Below, piece after piece: positions 49,295 through 58,144 of a DNA stretch of 61,769 bases. The DNA comes from Trinickia soli (GTDB lineage Bacteria; Pseudomonadota; Gammaproteobacteria; Burkholderiales; Burkholderiaceae): NCBI RefSeq assembly GCF_002879855.1, contig NZ_PNYB01000031.1:1-61769 (forward strand), in the 5' to 3' direction. Within the stretch, counting starts at the first letter, position 1, and each line of letters opens with the position of its first letter. The notes beneath the pieces were generated by a model that was given only the letters and a program-made list of their open reading frames with translations, had not been told where the DNA came from and did not search any database. Made by a program: the position numbers and the translations under genes.

Positions 49295-50293
49295 ATGAAT
49301 CGCACGGCCGACGGAATCGTCGCTGCCATCGGCGTCGCCGCGGGCGCGCTGGCAGCCGCGACGATTGTTAAAGCCACCCAATCGCAGGATAGACAACGCC
49401 GGCCCGGCATCGCCGATACGTTGGGAACGGCGCGCCTTGTCGTCGCCCCGGCATTGCAGGCGACGCGCATGGGCAAGAAGGTGGATGCACACATCCATGC
49501 CGCCCGCGCATTCAATCGCAGTTCCGCGTTGCTCGCCTGGTCGGCATTGGCGGACTCGGCTATCGAACATTACCGTGGCTCGTTCGAGAATCGCGCGATG
49601 TTTGCGCCGCTCATCGTCGGCACCCTTTCATTGGCGGCGGGGATTCACGGCGGCGCCGATGATATGGGCAGCCGACACCCGCTGCGCAATGCGATCTATC
49701 TGGCGGCTGCCGGCGTCGGCGTGGCCGGCACAGGGTTTCATCTGTATAACGTGACGAAGCGGCCGGGACGATTCAGCTGGCACAACCTGTTTTACGGCGC
49801 GCCGCTGGGAGCGCCTGCCGCGTTACTGCTATCGGGCGCGCTCGGCGCCGTCGGCGAGCGGTTGCGCGACGAACCCGCACATGACCCACGGCTGTTCGGC
49901 ATGCCAGCCGGAAAAGCGCTCGCATGGGTCGCGGCTGCCGGCATGATCGGCACCGTAGGCGAAGTTGCACTACTGCATTTTCGCGGCGCCTTTCACAACC
50001 GCGTGATGTATGCACCCGTGACGATCCCGCCGATCGCAGCGGCCCTGCTGGCACGCGCGGCGCTCGCACCGCCGCGAGCGAACAGGTGGACGCGCTTTTG
50101 GCTCCGCGTCACGGCCGCACTCGGCGCGATCGGCGTCGGCTTCCATATCCGCGGCGTGGCGCGCAATCAGGGCGGCTGGCGCAACTGGTCGCAAAACGTC
50201 CTGAACGGGCCGCCGCTGCCTGCCCCACCCGGCTTTACCGCATTGGCGACGGCGGGCCTCGCCGCCTTGCGTTTGAGGGAGACCGAACGTTGA
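49295..50293 (+). CDS. Multi-pass membrane protein, unknown function
   Basis: The product has 332 aa and about six to eight hydrophobic segments, many Gly/Ala-rich (GIVAAIGVAAGALAAATIV, LAWVAAAGMIGTVGEVALL). Two halves look related: HYRGSFENRAMFAPLIVGTLSL and LHFRGAFHNRVMYAPVTIPPI share the pattern HxRGxFxNRxMxAP, so it may have an internal duplication. It is coupled to the next gene by a TTGA overlap. Placement suggests a role in the membrane dehydrogenase. Confidence 0.75.
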   Translation: MNRTADGIVAAIGVAAGALAAATIVKATQSQDRQRRPGIADTLGTARLVVAPALQATRMGKKVDAHIHAARAFNRSSALLAWSALADSAIEHYRGSFENRAMFAPLIVGTLSLAAGIHGGADDMGSRHPLRNAIYLAAAGVGVAGTGFHLYNVTKRPGRFSWHNLFYGAPLGAPAALLLSGALGAVGERLRDEPAHDPRLFGMPAGKALAWVAAAGMIGTVGEVALLHFRGAFHNRVMYAPVTIPPIAAALLARAALAPPRANRWTRFWLRVTAALGAIGVGFHIRGVARNQGGWRNWSQNVLNGPPLPAPPGFTALATAGLAALRLRETER

Positions 50294-51009
50294 GCATCGA
50301 CCACCGACCACGCTATCCGGGCTACGACGTCATGCATAAGCGCGACACGCCGTCATGGGACGACGTGACGCGAGAAGTCATCGACGAGCGCCTCGCGCAG
50401 CCCAATCTCCCGCGTTTTTGCAACGACGCGCAGTGGCGTACGTTAAGCGCGCTCTGTTCGCTCATCGTCCCTCGTTCGCATCGGGCGACGGATGAAGCGT
50501 CTGCGCAAGACAGTACGGCAAAACGCGAACGTGAAAGCGATCGTTTCGTCGCGCCTACCGTGCCCGTCGCCGCACTCGTCGATATGAAGCTGTTTCACGA
50601 CGGCCGCGACGGCTATCGCGATGCACGGCTGCCGCCCCTTCGCGATGCATGGCGTATCGGTCTGGCCGCTCTCGATGCGGAAAGCCGACAGGCATACGGC
50701 GCGGCATTCGCGGATATCGACGAAAGCCATCAGCGCGAACTCGTCACGCGCATGCAACGAGGCGAGCTTAAAGACAGCGCATGGGAAGGGATGGCAGCGA
50801 ATGTCTTCTTCAGCTTGCGTGTGCTACACGACATCGCGAGCGCCTATTACGCCCACCCGCAAGCGTGGAACGAAATCGGCTTCGGCGGCCCCGCGAATCC
50901 GCGCGGCTATGTGCGGATGCAGGCGAATCGCCGCGATCCATGGGAGGCCTCCGAAGCGAAGCCGGGACGTGAAGCGCGTGCGCTCGAGGAGAATCGTCGT
51001 GCGCGATGA
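50290..51009 (+). CDS. Gluconate 2-dehydrogenase subunit 3-like protein
   Basis: The product has 239 aa and fits the small-subunit family of membrane GMC dehydrogenases (PGYDVMHKRDTPSWDDVTREVIDERL; later VFFSLRVLHDIASAYYAHPQAWNEIGFGGPANPRGYV). A TTG start at 50290 overlaps the previous stop (TTGA) and has GAGGGAGA upstream; an ATG at 50332 would cut the conserved start. Many members have a Tat signal; this one shows none. It overlaps the GMC gene by 11 bases, consistent with a complex. Confidence 0.82.
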   Translation: MSIDHRPRYPGYDVMHKRDTPSWDDVTREVIDERLAQPNLPRFCNDAQWRTLSALCSLIVPRSHRATDEASAQDSTAKRERESDRFVAPTVPVAALVDMKLFHDGRDGYRDARLPPLRDAWRIGLAALDAESRQAYGAAFADIDESHQRELVTRMQRGELKDSAWEGMAANVFFSLRVLHDIASAYYAHPQAWNEIGFGGPANPRGYVRMQANRRDPWEASEAKPGREARALEENRRAR

Positions 51010-52642
51010 CGCTTTGCACACGCCGCGCGGCAAAGACGGGCGCGCACCCGACGTATTCACCGTAGGCGGCTGGGTGCCGATGCAGGAATATCCGCAGGAC
51101 GACCCGGTCGACTTCGCGATCGTCGGTACCGGTGCGGGGGGCGGCACGCTCGCTTGCCGCCTCGCCGAGCAAGGCTTTCGCGTGGTCGCATTCGATGCGG
51201 GCGCATGGTGGCGGCCGCTCGAAGAATTCGCTTCCGACGAGACGCATCAAGCCAAGCTGTACTGGACCGATGAGCGCATTTGCGACGGCGAACAGCCGCT
51301 CAAGCTCGGCAGCAACAATAGCGGCAAAGCGGTGGGCGGCAGCACGGTCCACTTCGCCATGGTGTCGCTGCGCTTTCGCCCCGAATGGTTCAAAGCGCGC
51401 ACACTGCTCGGCTACGGCGCCGACTGGCCGATCGACTGGCGCGAGATGTGGCGTTATTACGCCTATGTCGAAGATGCGTTGAAAATCTCCGGGCCCGTCA
51501 ATTATCCGTGGGGGCCGCATCGGCCCCGCTATCCGTACCGCGCCCACGAGCTCAATGCTGCGGCACTCGTACTCGCGCGCGGTTGCGATGCGCTCGGCAT
51601 CCCTTGGTGCCCCACGCCGCTCGCGACCGTGTCGGCGCCGCGTGGCAAGTCCCATCCGTGCGTCTATCGTGGCTTCTGCGTGACGGGATGCGCGACGAAT
51701 GCGAAGCAAAGCGCGCTGGTGACCTGGATTCCACGCGCCGTGAAGGCTGGCGCGGAGATACGCGACTTGTCGATGGTCGGGCGCGTGGTCCTTGACGAAC
51801 ACGACCGCGCCCATGGCGTCGAATATTTCCGCGAAGGACGGTGGCAATTTCAACGCGCACGCAACGTCGTCGTCGCGGGTTATGCGATCGAGACGCCGCG
51901 CCTGTTGTTGATGTCGGCGACGCCGCGCTTTCCGAACGGCCTCGCGAATCGTTCAGGGCTGGTCGGCAAGAACCTGATGGTGCAGTCGAATCAAGCCGTC
52001 TGGGGCCTGATGGACGAAGAGATTCGCTGGTACAAGGGACCACCTTCGCTCGCGATGACCGAGCACTGGAACTATACGGATAAGGGTAAGGACTTCTTCG
52101 GCGGTTATTGCTACATGAGCCAGGGACCGCTACCGAATGCGTGGGCCGCCGTGCAAACGGGACGCGGCTTGTGGGGCGAGGCGCTGCACAGCGAAATGGA
52201 GAAGTACAACCACCAGGCGGGGCTGAAGATCGTCGGCGAAACGTTGCCGCAGGAGATGAATCGCGTCACGCTTGCCGACGAGAAAGACGCCTACGGATTG
52301 CCGATCGCACGCGTCACGCATTCTCTTTGCGACAGCGACACACGGCTCGTCAAGCATGCGCTCGATTTCATGACGACGGCCATCGAAGCAGCCGGGGCAA
52401 AAGAAGTCTGGCGGCAGGAAGACGATACCTGTCACTTGAACGGCACGGCCCGCATGGGCGACGACCCGGACACGAGCGTGGTCAACGCCGATTGCCGCAG
52501 CTGGGACATTCCCAATCTTTGGATCTGCGACGGCTCGGTGTTTCCGACCGTCGGCGGGGTCAATCCCTCACTGACCATTCAGGCGATCGCATGCCGCACG
52601 GCCGACCGCATTGCGGCGCTGCGCTCGCGCGGGGAATTGTGA
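50999..52642 (+). CDS. GMC-family FAD oxidoreductase
   Basis: The product has 547 aa from a GTG at 50999 (GAGGAGAA upstream). The FAD Rossmann site is FAIVGTGAGGGTLACRLAEQGFRVVAFDAG, the second part SNNSGKAVGGSTVHFAMVSLRF covers the flavin, and the C-terminal active-site block is CHLNGTARMGDDP with DGSVFPTVGGVNPSLTIQAIA, giving the usual His and Asn. Likely oxidises a sugar or sugar acid and passes electrons via the subunit-3 partner to a cytochrome c. Probably periplasmic or membrane-facing, but no signal peptide is seen. Confidence 0.9.
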   Translation: MRDDALHTPRGKDGRAPDVFTVGGWVPMQEYPQDDPVDFAIVGTGAGGGTLACRLAEQGFRVVAFDAGAWWRPLEEFASDETHQAKLYWTDERICDGEQPLKLGSNNSGKAVGGSTVHFAMVSLRFRPEWFKARTLLGYGADWPIDWREMWRYYAYVEDALKISGPVNYPWGPHRPRYPYRAHELNAAALVLARGCDALGIPWCPTPLATVSAPRGKSHPCVYRGFCVTGCATNAKQSALVTWIPRAVKAGAEIRDLSMVGRVVLDEHDRAHGVEYFREGRWQFQRARNVVVAGYAIETPRLLLMSATPRFPNGLANRSGLVGKNLMVQSNQAVWGLMDEEIRWYKGPPSLAMTEHWNYTDKGKDFFGGYCYMSQGPLPNAWAAVQTGRGLWGEALHSEMEKYNHQAGLKIVGETLPQEMNRVTLADEKDAYGLPIARVTHSLCDSDTRLVKHALDFMTTAIEAAGAKEVWRQEDDTCHLNGTARMGDDPDTSVVNADCRSWDIPNLWICDGSVFPTVGGVNPSLTIQAIACRTADRIAALRSRGEL

Positions 52643-52720
52643 TTCGTCGACTCGCCCGCCCGGGCACGCTGGTTGCGCGAAACGACAAAGGAACGTCCAT
52701 GTCATGGAGGACAAGCTATC

Positions 52721-53293
52721 GTGGAAAACGCGCAAAACAATCCGACGCAGAGTCAGCAAAACGAAATCGCCGCGAAGAGCCCTGCGAAAACGCCTGCTGC
52801 CGGCGATATGCCCGACGCGGAGACGCAGGCCCGCGAATTCGGCAACAACAAGCGTGCGACGTCGGCGCAATCCGTTGCAGCCAAAGACCCCGCTCCGTTG
52901 CCATCGATCGAGCACGGGACCAGGGACGCCGACAGCCCGGACCCCGTCGCACGCGCGAACGCGCGGATCGTATCGGTGGACAATGCGGGCATGGCCGCTT
53001 CGGACGACACAGTGGACACGGACGGCAAAGGGCTCGAGGCGCGACGCGACGCGTCGATATGGCAGGACAACGTGATCAATTCCAATGCGTCCCTCGAAAA
53101 CAACATCCCGGTGCGTGCGCAGGGGTTGGTCGATTTCGATAGCCGCCCGGGCGGCAACGTGCCGATCATCACAACACGCGACGGTTGGCGCGTCGCGTAT
53201 CACGGGACGGTCGATGTCAAGCGGCGTAACGGCTCGCGCGCCGAGCAGGTGTTCACCCTGGAGCGGACAGGGAAGGGGTACACGCACGGGTAG
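52721..53293 (+). CDS. Uncharacterised protein, possibly DUF3005 family
   Basis: The product has about 190 aa: a polar N-terminal half (Asn, Gln, Ala, Asp) and a compact C-terminal half (WQDNVINSNASLENNIPVRAQGLVDFDSRPGG, IITTRDGWRVAYHG, QVFTLERTGKGY). I recall a Burkholderia family (DUF3005) of this type; the match is not verified. It starts at GTG with GGAGG 10 bases upstream. Function unknown. Confidence 0.65.
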   Translation: MENAQNNPTQSQQNEIAAKSPAKTPAAGDMPDAETQAREFGNNKRATSAQSVAAKDPAPLPSIEHGTRDADSPDPVARANARIVSVDNAGMAASDDTVDTDGKGLEARRDASIWQDNVINSNASLENNIPVRAQGLVDFDSRPGGNVPIITTRDGWRVAYHGTVDVKRRNGSRAEQVFTLERTGKGYTHG

Positions 53294-53439
53294 CGGGGCA
53301 AAGGGGTAGCCCTCCCGCCGCGGCGCCGGTGAAGCCCAGCCGGGTCGCTTTGATGTCGGCATGCGATATGCAAGCAATGAACGCACCGGTGTGCGATCGC
53401 CTGGCGCATCGACAACAAAACCGCCTCCCGGAGACTGTC

Positions 53440-54468
53440 ATGGCTCGCTTACCTCACCTTCCCCATATCGTCGTCATCACCGGTGCGAGTGCCGGTGTCG
53501 GTCGCGCGGCGGCGCTCGCTTTTGCCGAGCAGGGCTCGGACGTCGCATTGATTGCGCGCGACGCAGAAGCCTTGGAAGAAGTCGCGCAAGCCGCACGCGG
53601 CCACGGCGTGCGCGCGTTGACGATTCCGATGGACATGACCGCCGCGGATGCCGTCGAAGCGGCGGCAGAGCGTGTGGAGAGAGAACTCGGCCCGATCGAC
53701 GTATGGGTCAACAACGCTATGGTGACGATGTTTTCGCCTGTCAGCGAGATGAAGCCCGTTGAGTTCGCGCGTATCACGGACGTGACATACCTGGGCTACG
53801 TCTGGGGCACCATGGCTGCGCTAAAACGAATGCGTGAGCGCGACCGGGGTGTCATTGTGCAAGTGGGCTCCGCCCTTGCCTATCGTGCCATTCCGTTGCA
53901 ATCGGCCTATTGCGGCGCCAAGCATGCGATTCGAGGATTCACCGACGCACTGCGCTGCGAACTCATGCATGACAAAAGCGGCGTGCGGGTGACGATGGTG
54001 CAGATGCCTGCGCTCAATACACCGCAGTTCGATTGGGCGCTGAGTCGTATGCCCGGTGCGCCGCGCCCGGTCGCGCCGGTCTACGAGCCGGAAGTCGCTG
54101 CGCGCGCAATCGTTTGGTCGGCGCAGCACCCGCGGCGGGAACTGCATGTCGGGCTCTCGTCGATCGCAGCCATCGTCGCCAATAAGATCGCGCCGGGATG
54201 CCTGGATCGTTATCTTGCGAAGCGTGCGTTCGGCGCTCAGCAACGCAAAAGCGCGACCGATCCCGAGCACTCCGTCGATCTATGGCATTCGGTTCCGGGG
54301 TTGCACAGCGTGCGCGGCTCCTTCAGCAACGAGGCCAAATCGACATGCGCCTCACTATGGATCGATACGCATCGTGGCGCCGCGGTCGGGGCGGCGATGG
54401 TTGTAGGGTGGTTGGGCTTGGTCGCGTTCCTCTCGCGACGGGGCGGCACGGGGCGCGGGACACGCTGA
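53440..54468 (+). CDS. SDR oxidoreductase with C-terminal extension
   Basis: The product has 342 aa. Residues 1-250 are a classical SDR: NAD(P) site ITGASAGVGRA, VNNAMVTMFSP, catalytic Ser in VQVGSALAYR and YCGAK (Tyr, Lys). It resembles membrane-associated SDRs with a tail of about 90 residues ending in a hydrophobic helix (GAAVGAAMVVGWLGLVAFL), so it may be anchored. Substrate unknown. The ATG at 53440 follows GGAGA. Confidence 0.87.
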   Translation: MARLPHLPHIVVITGASAGVGRAAALAFAEQGSDVALIARDAEALEEVAQAARGHGVRALTIPMDMTAADAVEAAAERVERELGPIDVWVNNAMVTMFSPVSEMKPVEFARITDVTYLGYVWGTMAALKRMRERDRGVIVQVGSALAYRAIPLQSAYCGAKHAIRGFTDALRCELMHDKSGVRVTMVQMPALNTPQFDWALSRMPGAPRPVAPVYEPEVAARAIVWSAQHPRRELHVGLSSIAAIVANKIAPGCLDRYLAKRAFGAQQRKSATDPEHSVDLWHSVPGLHSVRGSFSNEAKSTCASLWIDTHRGAAVGAAMVVGWLGLVAFLSRRGGTGRGTR

Positions 54469-54515
54469 CATCGGGCGCGATCGGCATCGAAAGAAGGTGC
54501 CGGAATGCGAGTAGC

Positions 54516-56681
54516 TCAGCGCGGTTCATCGCCGTTTGTCGAAAAGAAGAAGTACCTCCATGCAGGGCTGCCACCTTGCTGGATGTATTCGGGAAAAGAA
54601 GCTTTCAGCATGACCCTCTCCGCAGACGTATCGGTGAAAAAGGCATCAGCGACGTCACGTCCCTGCTCGTCGACATAGGTGCTCACCGTCATCGTGTTGC
54701 CCGAGCTCGATTGGACATACGGTTTATCCGTGTCGAATTTCGCCGCCCACGCTCCGTCCAGTTCGAACGTCACCAGCGTGTGGCCCATCGGCTTGCCGCC
54801 GTAGGTGACCACTACCTGCGCGTGGTTCTCGGACTTGCCGTCCGCCGGTACGCCGTCGAGCGTGAGCGAACTCAGCGCGATGGCGTATGGCCAAGACGGT
54901 GAACGGAACGTGAAGTCGACGGAACGCCCTTCCACTTTCGGATGATCGGGAAGCGATGCCTGGAGCGTTGTCGTCCCTGACCAAGGCGCGGTGAAGTAGG
55001 CGTAGGCGACGTCCTGCCTACCGTCGTTATGGGTCTTCACGTAGAGCGTCGAGCCGGTGGACCCGGGCAGTACGTCCGCTCCGCGCATATCGAAGGCACC
55101 CTCTCCCTGCAATTCGAATTTCACCGTTTGCGGACCCGGAAGTCCGGAACCGTTGCAACTGACGATGGCTTGGGCCATGTTCTCGGAGATGCCGTCGGCC
55201 GGGACACCATCGGGTGTCATCGAACTCAATCCGAGGAAGTAGGTGCGAGGCGCCGTAAACTCGAATCCCTGCGTTTGCGGCTGCGTTTGCGGCTGGCCAT
55301 CCAGGCAAGCGGTTAGCGTCACCGCCTCCGCCACGTTATCGGCGAAACAGGCTTCAGCAATGTCCTCCTGAGCGTCGTTATCGAAATGCGTTTTTACATA
55401 GAGGACAGTGGAGCTGGAATTGGGTTGAACGTAACCTGCCGGCTTGGTTGTATCGAAGCGCGCCGACGTTCCGCTATCGAATTCGAACCTGACGATCTGC
55501 GGTTGTGTGAGCCGTCCGCCGTTTTCCGTGACGACGGCTTGCCCTGCATTCTCGGAATTTCCGTCGGCCGGTTGGTTGTCAGTCAGCGAGCTCAGCCCAA
55601 GGTGATAGGTCTCATTTGTCGCAAACGTGAAATCCAGCGTTTTGGGCTTCACTTCGGGATGGTTATAGAGAAAGGCCCTGACCTCCACCTTTTCGGCCTG
55701 GGTATCGGAGAAACAGGCATCGGCGATGTCCTGGCCTTTTTCACTGTGCGTCGTGACATAGAGCGTCCGGCTATCGGACAGGGACTGCACCACGTTCGGC
55801 TTCGTGATGTCGAAGCTGGCAGCGCCGCTCATGAATTCGAATTTGGCGATCTGCGGCTCTGTGAGCGCGCCGCCGTTTTGCGTGACGACGGCGCGCGCCG
55901 CGTCCTCGGCATTTCCGTCGGCAGGCTGGCCGTCTGTCAGAGCGTTCAGCGCAATCTCGTAGGTCTGACTCGCAATGAACCTGAAATCCAGCGTTTGCGG
56001 CGTGAGCGCCGTGTCACCAACGAGCGAAGCTTCGACCGTGACCGTTTCCCCCACTTCGTCGGTCAACCAGGCGTCGGCGATGTCATGACCGCTCGACGCG
56101 TCGAAATGCGTCTTCACCTGGAGAACCGTGTCGGTTGAGCCCGGTTGAACGTCGGGCCTGCTCACGTCGAACCTGGCCGACGCCCCGTTCTCGAATTGGA
56201 ATTGCACAACCTGCGCCGCTTGCAGCGCCCCGCCGTTGTGGGTGACTACGGCTCGACCCTGGTCCTCTGACGTTCCGTCGGCCGGCTCACCGTCCTTGAT
56301 CGAGAGCAGCACGAGGTTGTAGCCCGTCGAACCCGTGAACGCATAGGGCGCCTTGCTGCTGACACTCGGGTCGTTCTGCATCGTAGCGAGCATCTCGCCC
56401 GAGTCGGTATTCGTATCGGCGAATGTCAGCGTTGCGAGGCCGAATGAATCTGTCGTCGCGATCTTCTTCTGCGATCCATCCTCGAATACCGCCGACCCGC
56501 TGATGATTTCAAACACGATGGGTTCGCCAGGCTCGAGCCATTCGCCGAATGCAAGCTTCGCGCACGCCTGGTTCGTCATCACGCCGTCCTTGACGCCGTC
56601 GATACGAAGCCAAAGATTGTAGTAGGCTGCGTCGGCCTCGCCGGCCGGCGCCAAAGGAAGCGACTCTTGCGGCTTTGTCAT
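54516..56681 (-). CDS. Protein of five tandem Ig-like repeats plus a divergent N-terminal module
   Basis: The product has 721 aa. After an Ig-like N-terminal part (20-118), five repeats of about 120 residues follow, marked by PADG at 133, 253, 371, 494 and 612 and by AVVTxNGG, F(D/E)xxxPxVQPGSxxTxLYVKTH and DIADAxF. The pattern is like the Big_1 (invasin/intimin) bacterial Ig domains. No signal peptide, no anchor. Its ATG at 56681 is 47 bases after the previous gene of the same strand, so it is the last of the operon. Structural or binding role inferred from the fold. Confidence 0.8.
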   Translation of the reverse strand: MTKPQESLPLAPAGEADAAYYNLWLRIDGVKDGVMTNQACAKLAFGEWLEPGEPIVFEIISGSAVFEDGSQKKIATTDSFGLATLTFADTNTDSGEMLATMQNDPSVSSKAPYAFTGSTGYNLVLLSIKDGEPADGTSEDQGRAVVTHNGGALQAAQVVQFQFENGASARFDVSRPDVQPGSTDTVLQVKTHFDASSGHDIADAWLTDEVGETVTVEASLVGDTALTPQTLDFRFIASQTYEIALNALTDGQPADGNAEDAARAVVTQNGGALTEPQIAKFEFMSGAASFDITKPNVVQSLSDSRTLYVTTHSEKGQDIADACFSDTQAEKVEVRAFLYNHPEVKPKTLDFTFATNETYHLGLSSLTDNQPADGNSENAGQAVVTENGGRLTQPQIVRFEFDSGTSARFDTTKPAGYVQPNSSSTVLYVKTHFDNDAQEDIAEACFADNVAEAVTLTACLDGQPQTQPQTQGFEFTAPRTYFLGLSSMTPDGVPADGISENMAQAIVSCNGSGLPGPQTVKFELQGEGAFDMRGADVLPGSTGSTLYVKTHNDGRQDVAYAYFTAPWSGTTTLQASLPDHPKVEGRSVDFTFRSPSWPYAIALSSLTLDGVPADGKSENHAQVVVTYGGKPMGHTLVTFELDGAWAAKFDTDKPYVQSSSGNTMTVSTYVDEQGRDVADAFFTDTSAERVMLKASFPEYIQQGGSPAWRYFFFSTNGDEPR
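54543..56327 (-). repeat. Five tandem ~360-bp coding repeats (Ig-like)
   Basis: Repeats of 118-123 codons, with PADG markers at residues 133, 253, 371, 494, 612. Sequence identity between units is moderate, so they are old duplications and not likely to be unstable. Confidence 0.75.
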
Positions 56682-56728
56682 GATTGATCCGTGAGTTGGC
56701 GTTGTCGATCACCGGTCAACATCGATGG

Positions 56729-58144
56729 CTAAACGGAAGGAAACGAAATGAATTCCACCGGATACTGAAGTGGGAGCATCTGTGCCTGCCCCGTGACTGA
56801 AAAGGCGACCTGTACTTTCTCCGCGCACTTGTCGACAATCTGCGCAGACCCACTGCCGTCGTCGTTCAAATAAACGACGCGCGTTTTCGGTGTCTCCAAA
56901 TCGGCGCCGACGATCGTCGCTTGACTGTTCGTGTCGACGATCGTGACCGTCACGGTCTGATCGACGAAAGCGTCCATTACCTGGAAATAGATTGTGCAGG
57001 CCGTCACGCCATCGCTCGGCACGTAGGTCGTATAGGCGTATTTCTCGATGCCTGCGGCAGCACTGCCGTCCAGATAGTCGCCGAAGGTCGCGGGCACGCT
57101 CGGCATGCCTGCAACCTTGTTGGCGTAAACGGTGATGATGCTTACGCGCCGATCGCCTGAAGATACGGTGAAGCTCGCAAGGCCGAAACTATCGAGTCGC
57201 GTTTTATAGGTCGTTGGATCACCCGGGTCCGCTTCGACAATCTGGCCCGCGGTCACCGAGATCGTCACATCCAGCCCCGGCTCGCCGAAGACGGTGCCGC
57301 AATTGCAGGGGTAAAGGTCTGTCGGCTGTATGGACGCCTTCGGGGCGCCTACGGTGGAGGTCACCTGCAGCGAGGCGATGTCGGACCAGGAAGTGACAAC
57401 GTTGGTTTTGAGCGAAGTATGTTTCGCGCCCTGGCGCAGCACCTCGTAATACGCCGCGCCGGATCCGAGATCACCGACCGCACGGATATCGAGCAGAGGG
57501 ATTTTGTCGGCGATATAACCCTTGTCGTAATCGGCCTTCGCGACAGTCATCGGTGATTGCGTCTTATACGCCGCTTTGGGGAGCACATTGCCCCACTTAT
57601 CCAAGCCTTGCCAGTAAAACGTGACTTGATCGCCTGGCTGAAGGCCGTAATTCGTACGAACGTGTGCCCCGTCTACCGTTGCTATCGTCGAGTAATACAA
57701 CACACCGTCCGAAGCTTCAGGAAACGTTGGTCCGGGATACCCGACCGCGGTTGATCCCTGAATCGCGACGGGGGTAGCAGATGAAGTGGCGACATCGTTC
57801 ACCAGGTTCCACTTCTGGTATGTCGCTTTGTAAGTTCCGTTCGGAATCTTGGCCGGGTCGACTTTCGCGTCCCATGAGGACGCGTGGGGGTCGCCGACAA
57901 CGACCGCAATTTCAGACGTGACGATGACCCCGGACTCTGAATCCATCAAATACGCCCATATCGTATCGCCCGGCGTCGGATGCCAAAGACCTATCTGACC
58001 ATTGGGAATCCGAATAAGGACAAATTCACCCGGTGACAGCGCTGCGACATCGATGACCCCCGCCTGGTTGGCTTGCGGAAGCGACGGTGCGTTCAGTGAG
58101 AACGACTCATCCAACGCCGCTCGCTGCGTCTGCATGTGCGTCAT
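56729..58144 (-). CDS. Ig-like-domain protein, operon member (471 aa)
   Basis: The product has 471 aa in several beta-rich modules, including GDPTTYKTRLDSFGLASFTVSSGDRR (similar to the N-terminal module of the 721-aa protein) and a C-terminal domain (SDGVTACTIYFQV, LNDDGSGSAQIVDKCAEKVQVAF) shared with the protein at 58141. It also has two cysteines close together (PCNCGTVFG). No signal peptide visible. It overlaps the preceding gene by 4 bases (ATGA). Function unknown. Confidence 0.75.
   Translation of the reverse strand: MTHMQTQRAALDESFSLNAPSLPQANQAGVIDVAALSPGEFVLIRIPNGQIGLWHPTPGDTIWAYLMDSESGVIVTSEIAVVVGDPHASSWDAKVDPAKIPNGTYKATYQKWNLVNDVATSSATPVAIQGSTAVGYPGPTFPEASDGVLYYSTIATVDGAHVRTNYGLQPGDQVTFYWQGLDKWGNVLPKAAYKTQSPMTVAKADYDKGYIADKIPLLDIRAVGDLGSGAAYYEVLRQGAKHTSLKTNVVTSWSDIASLQVTSTVGAPKASIQPTDLYPCNCGTVFGEPGLDVTISVTAGQIVEADPGDPTTYKTRLDSFGLASFTVSSGDRRVSIITVYANKVAGMPSVPATFGDYLDGSAAAGIEKYAYTTYVPSDGVTACTIYFQVMDAFVDQTVTVTIVDTNSQATIVGADLETPKTRVVYLNDDGSGSAQIVDKCAEKVQVAFSVTGQAQMLPLQYPVEFISFPSV

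Noticed and set aside
50290-50332. ATG start at 50332 for the gluconate-dehydrogenase small subunit
   Set aside because: It would remove PGYDV, which family members keep, while the TTG at 50290 has a ribosome site and stop-start overlap.
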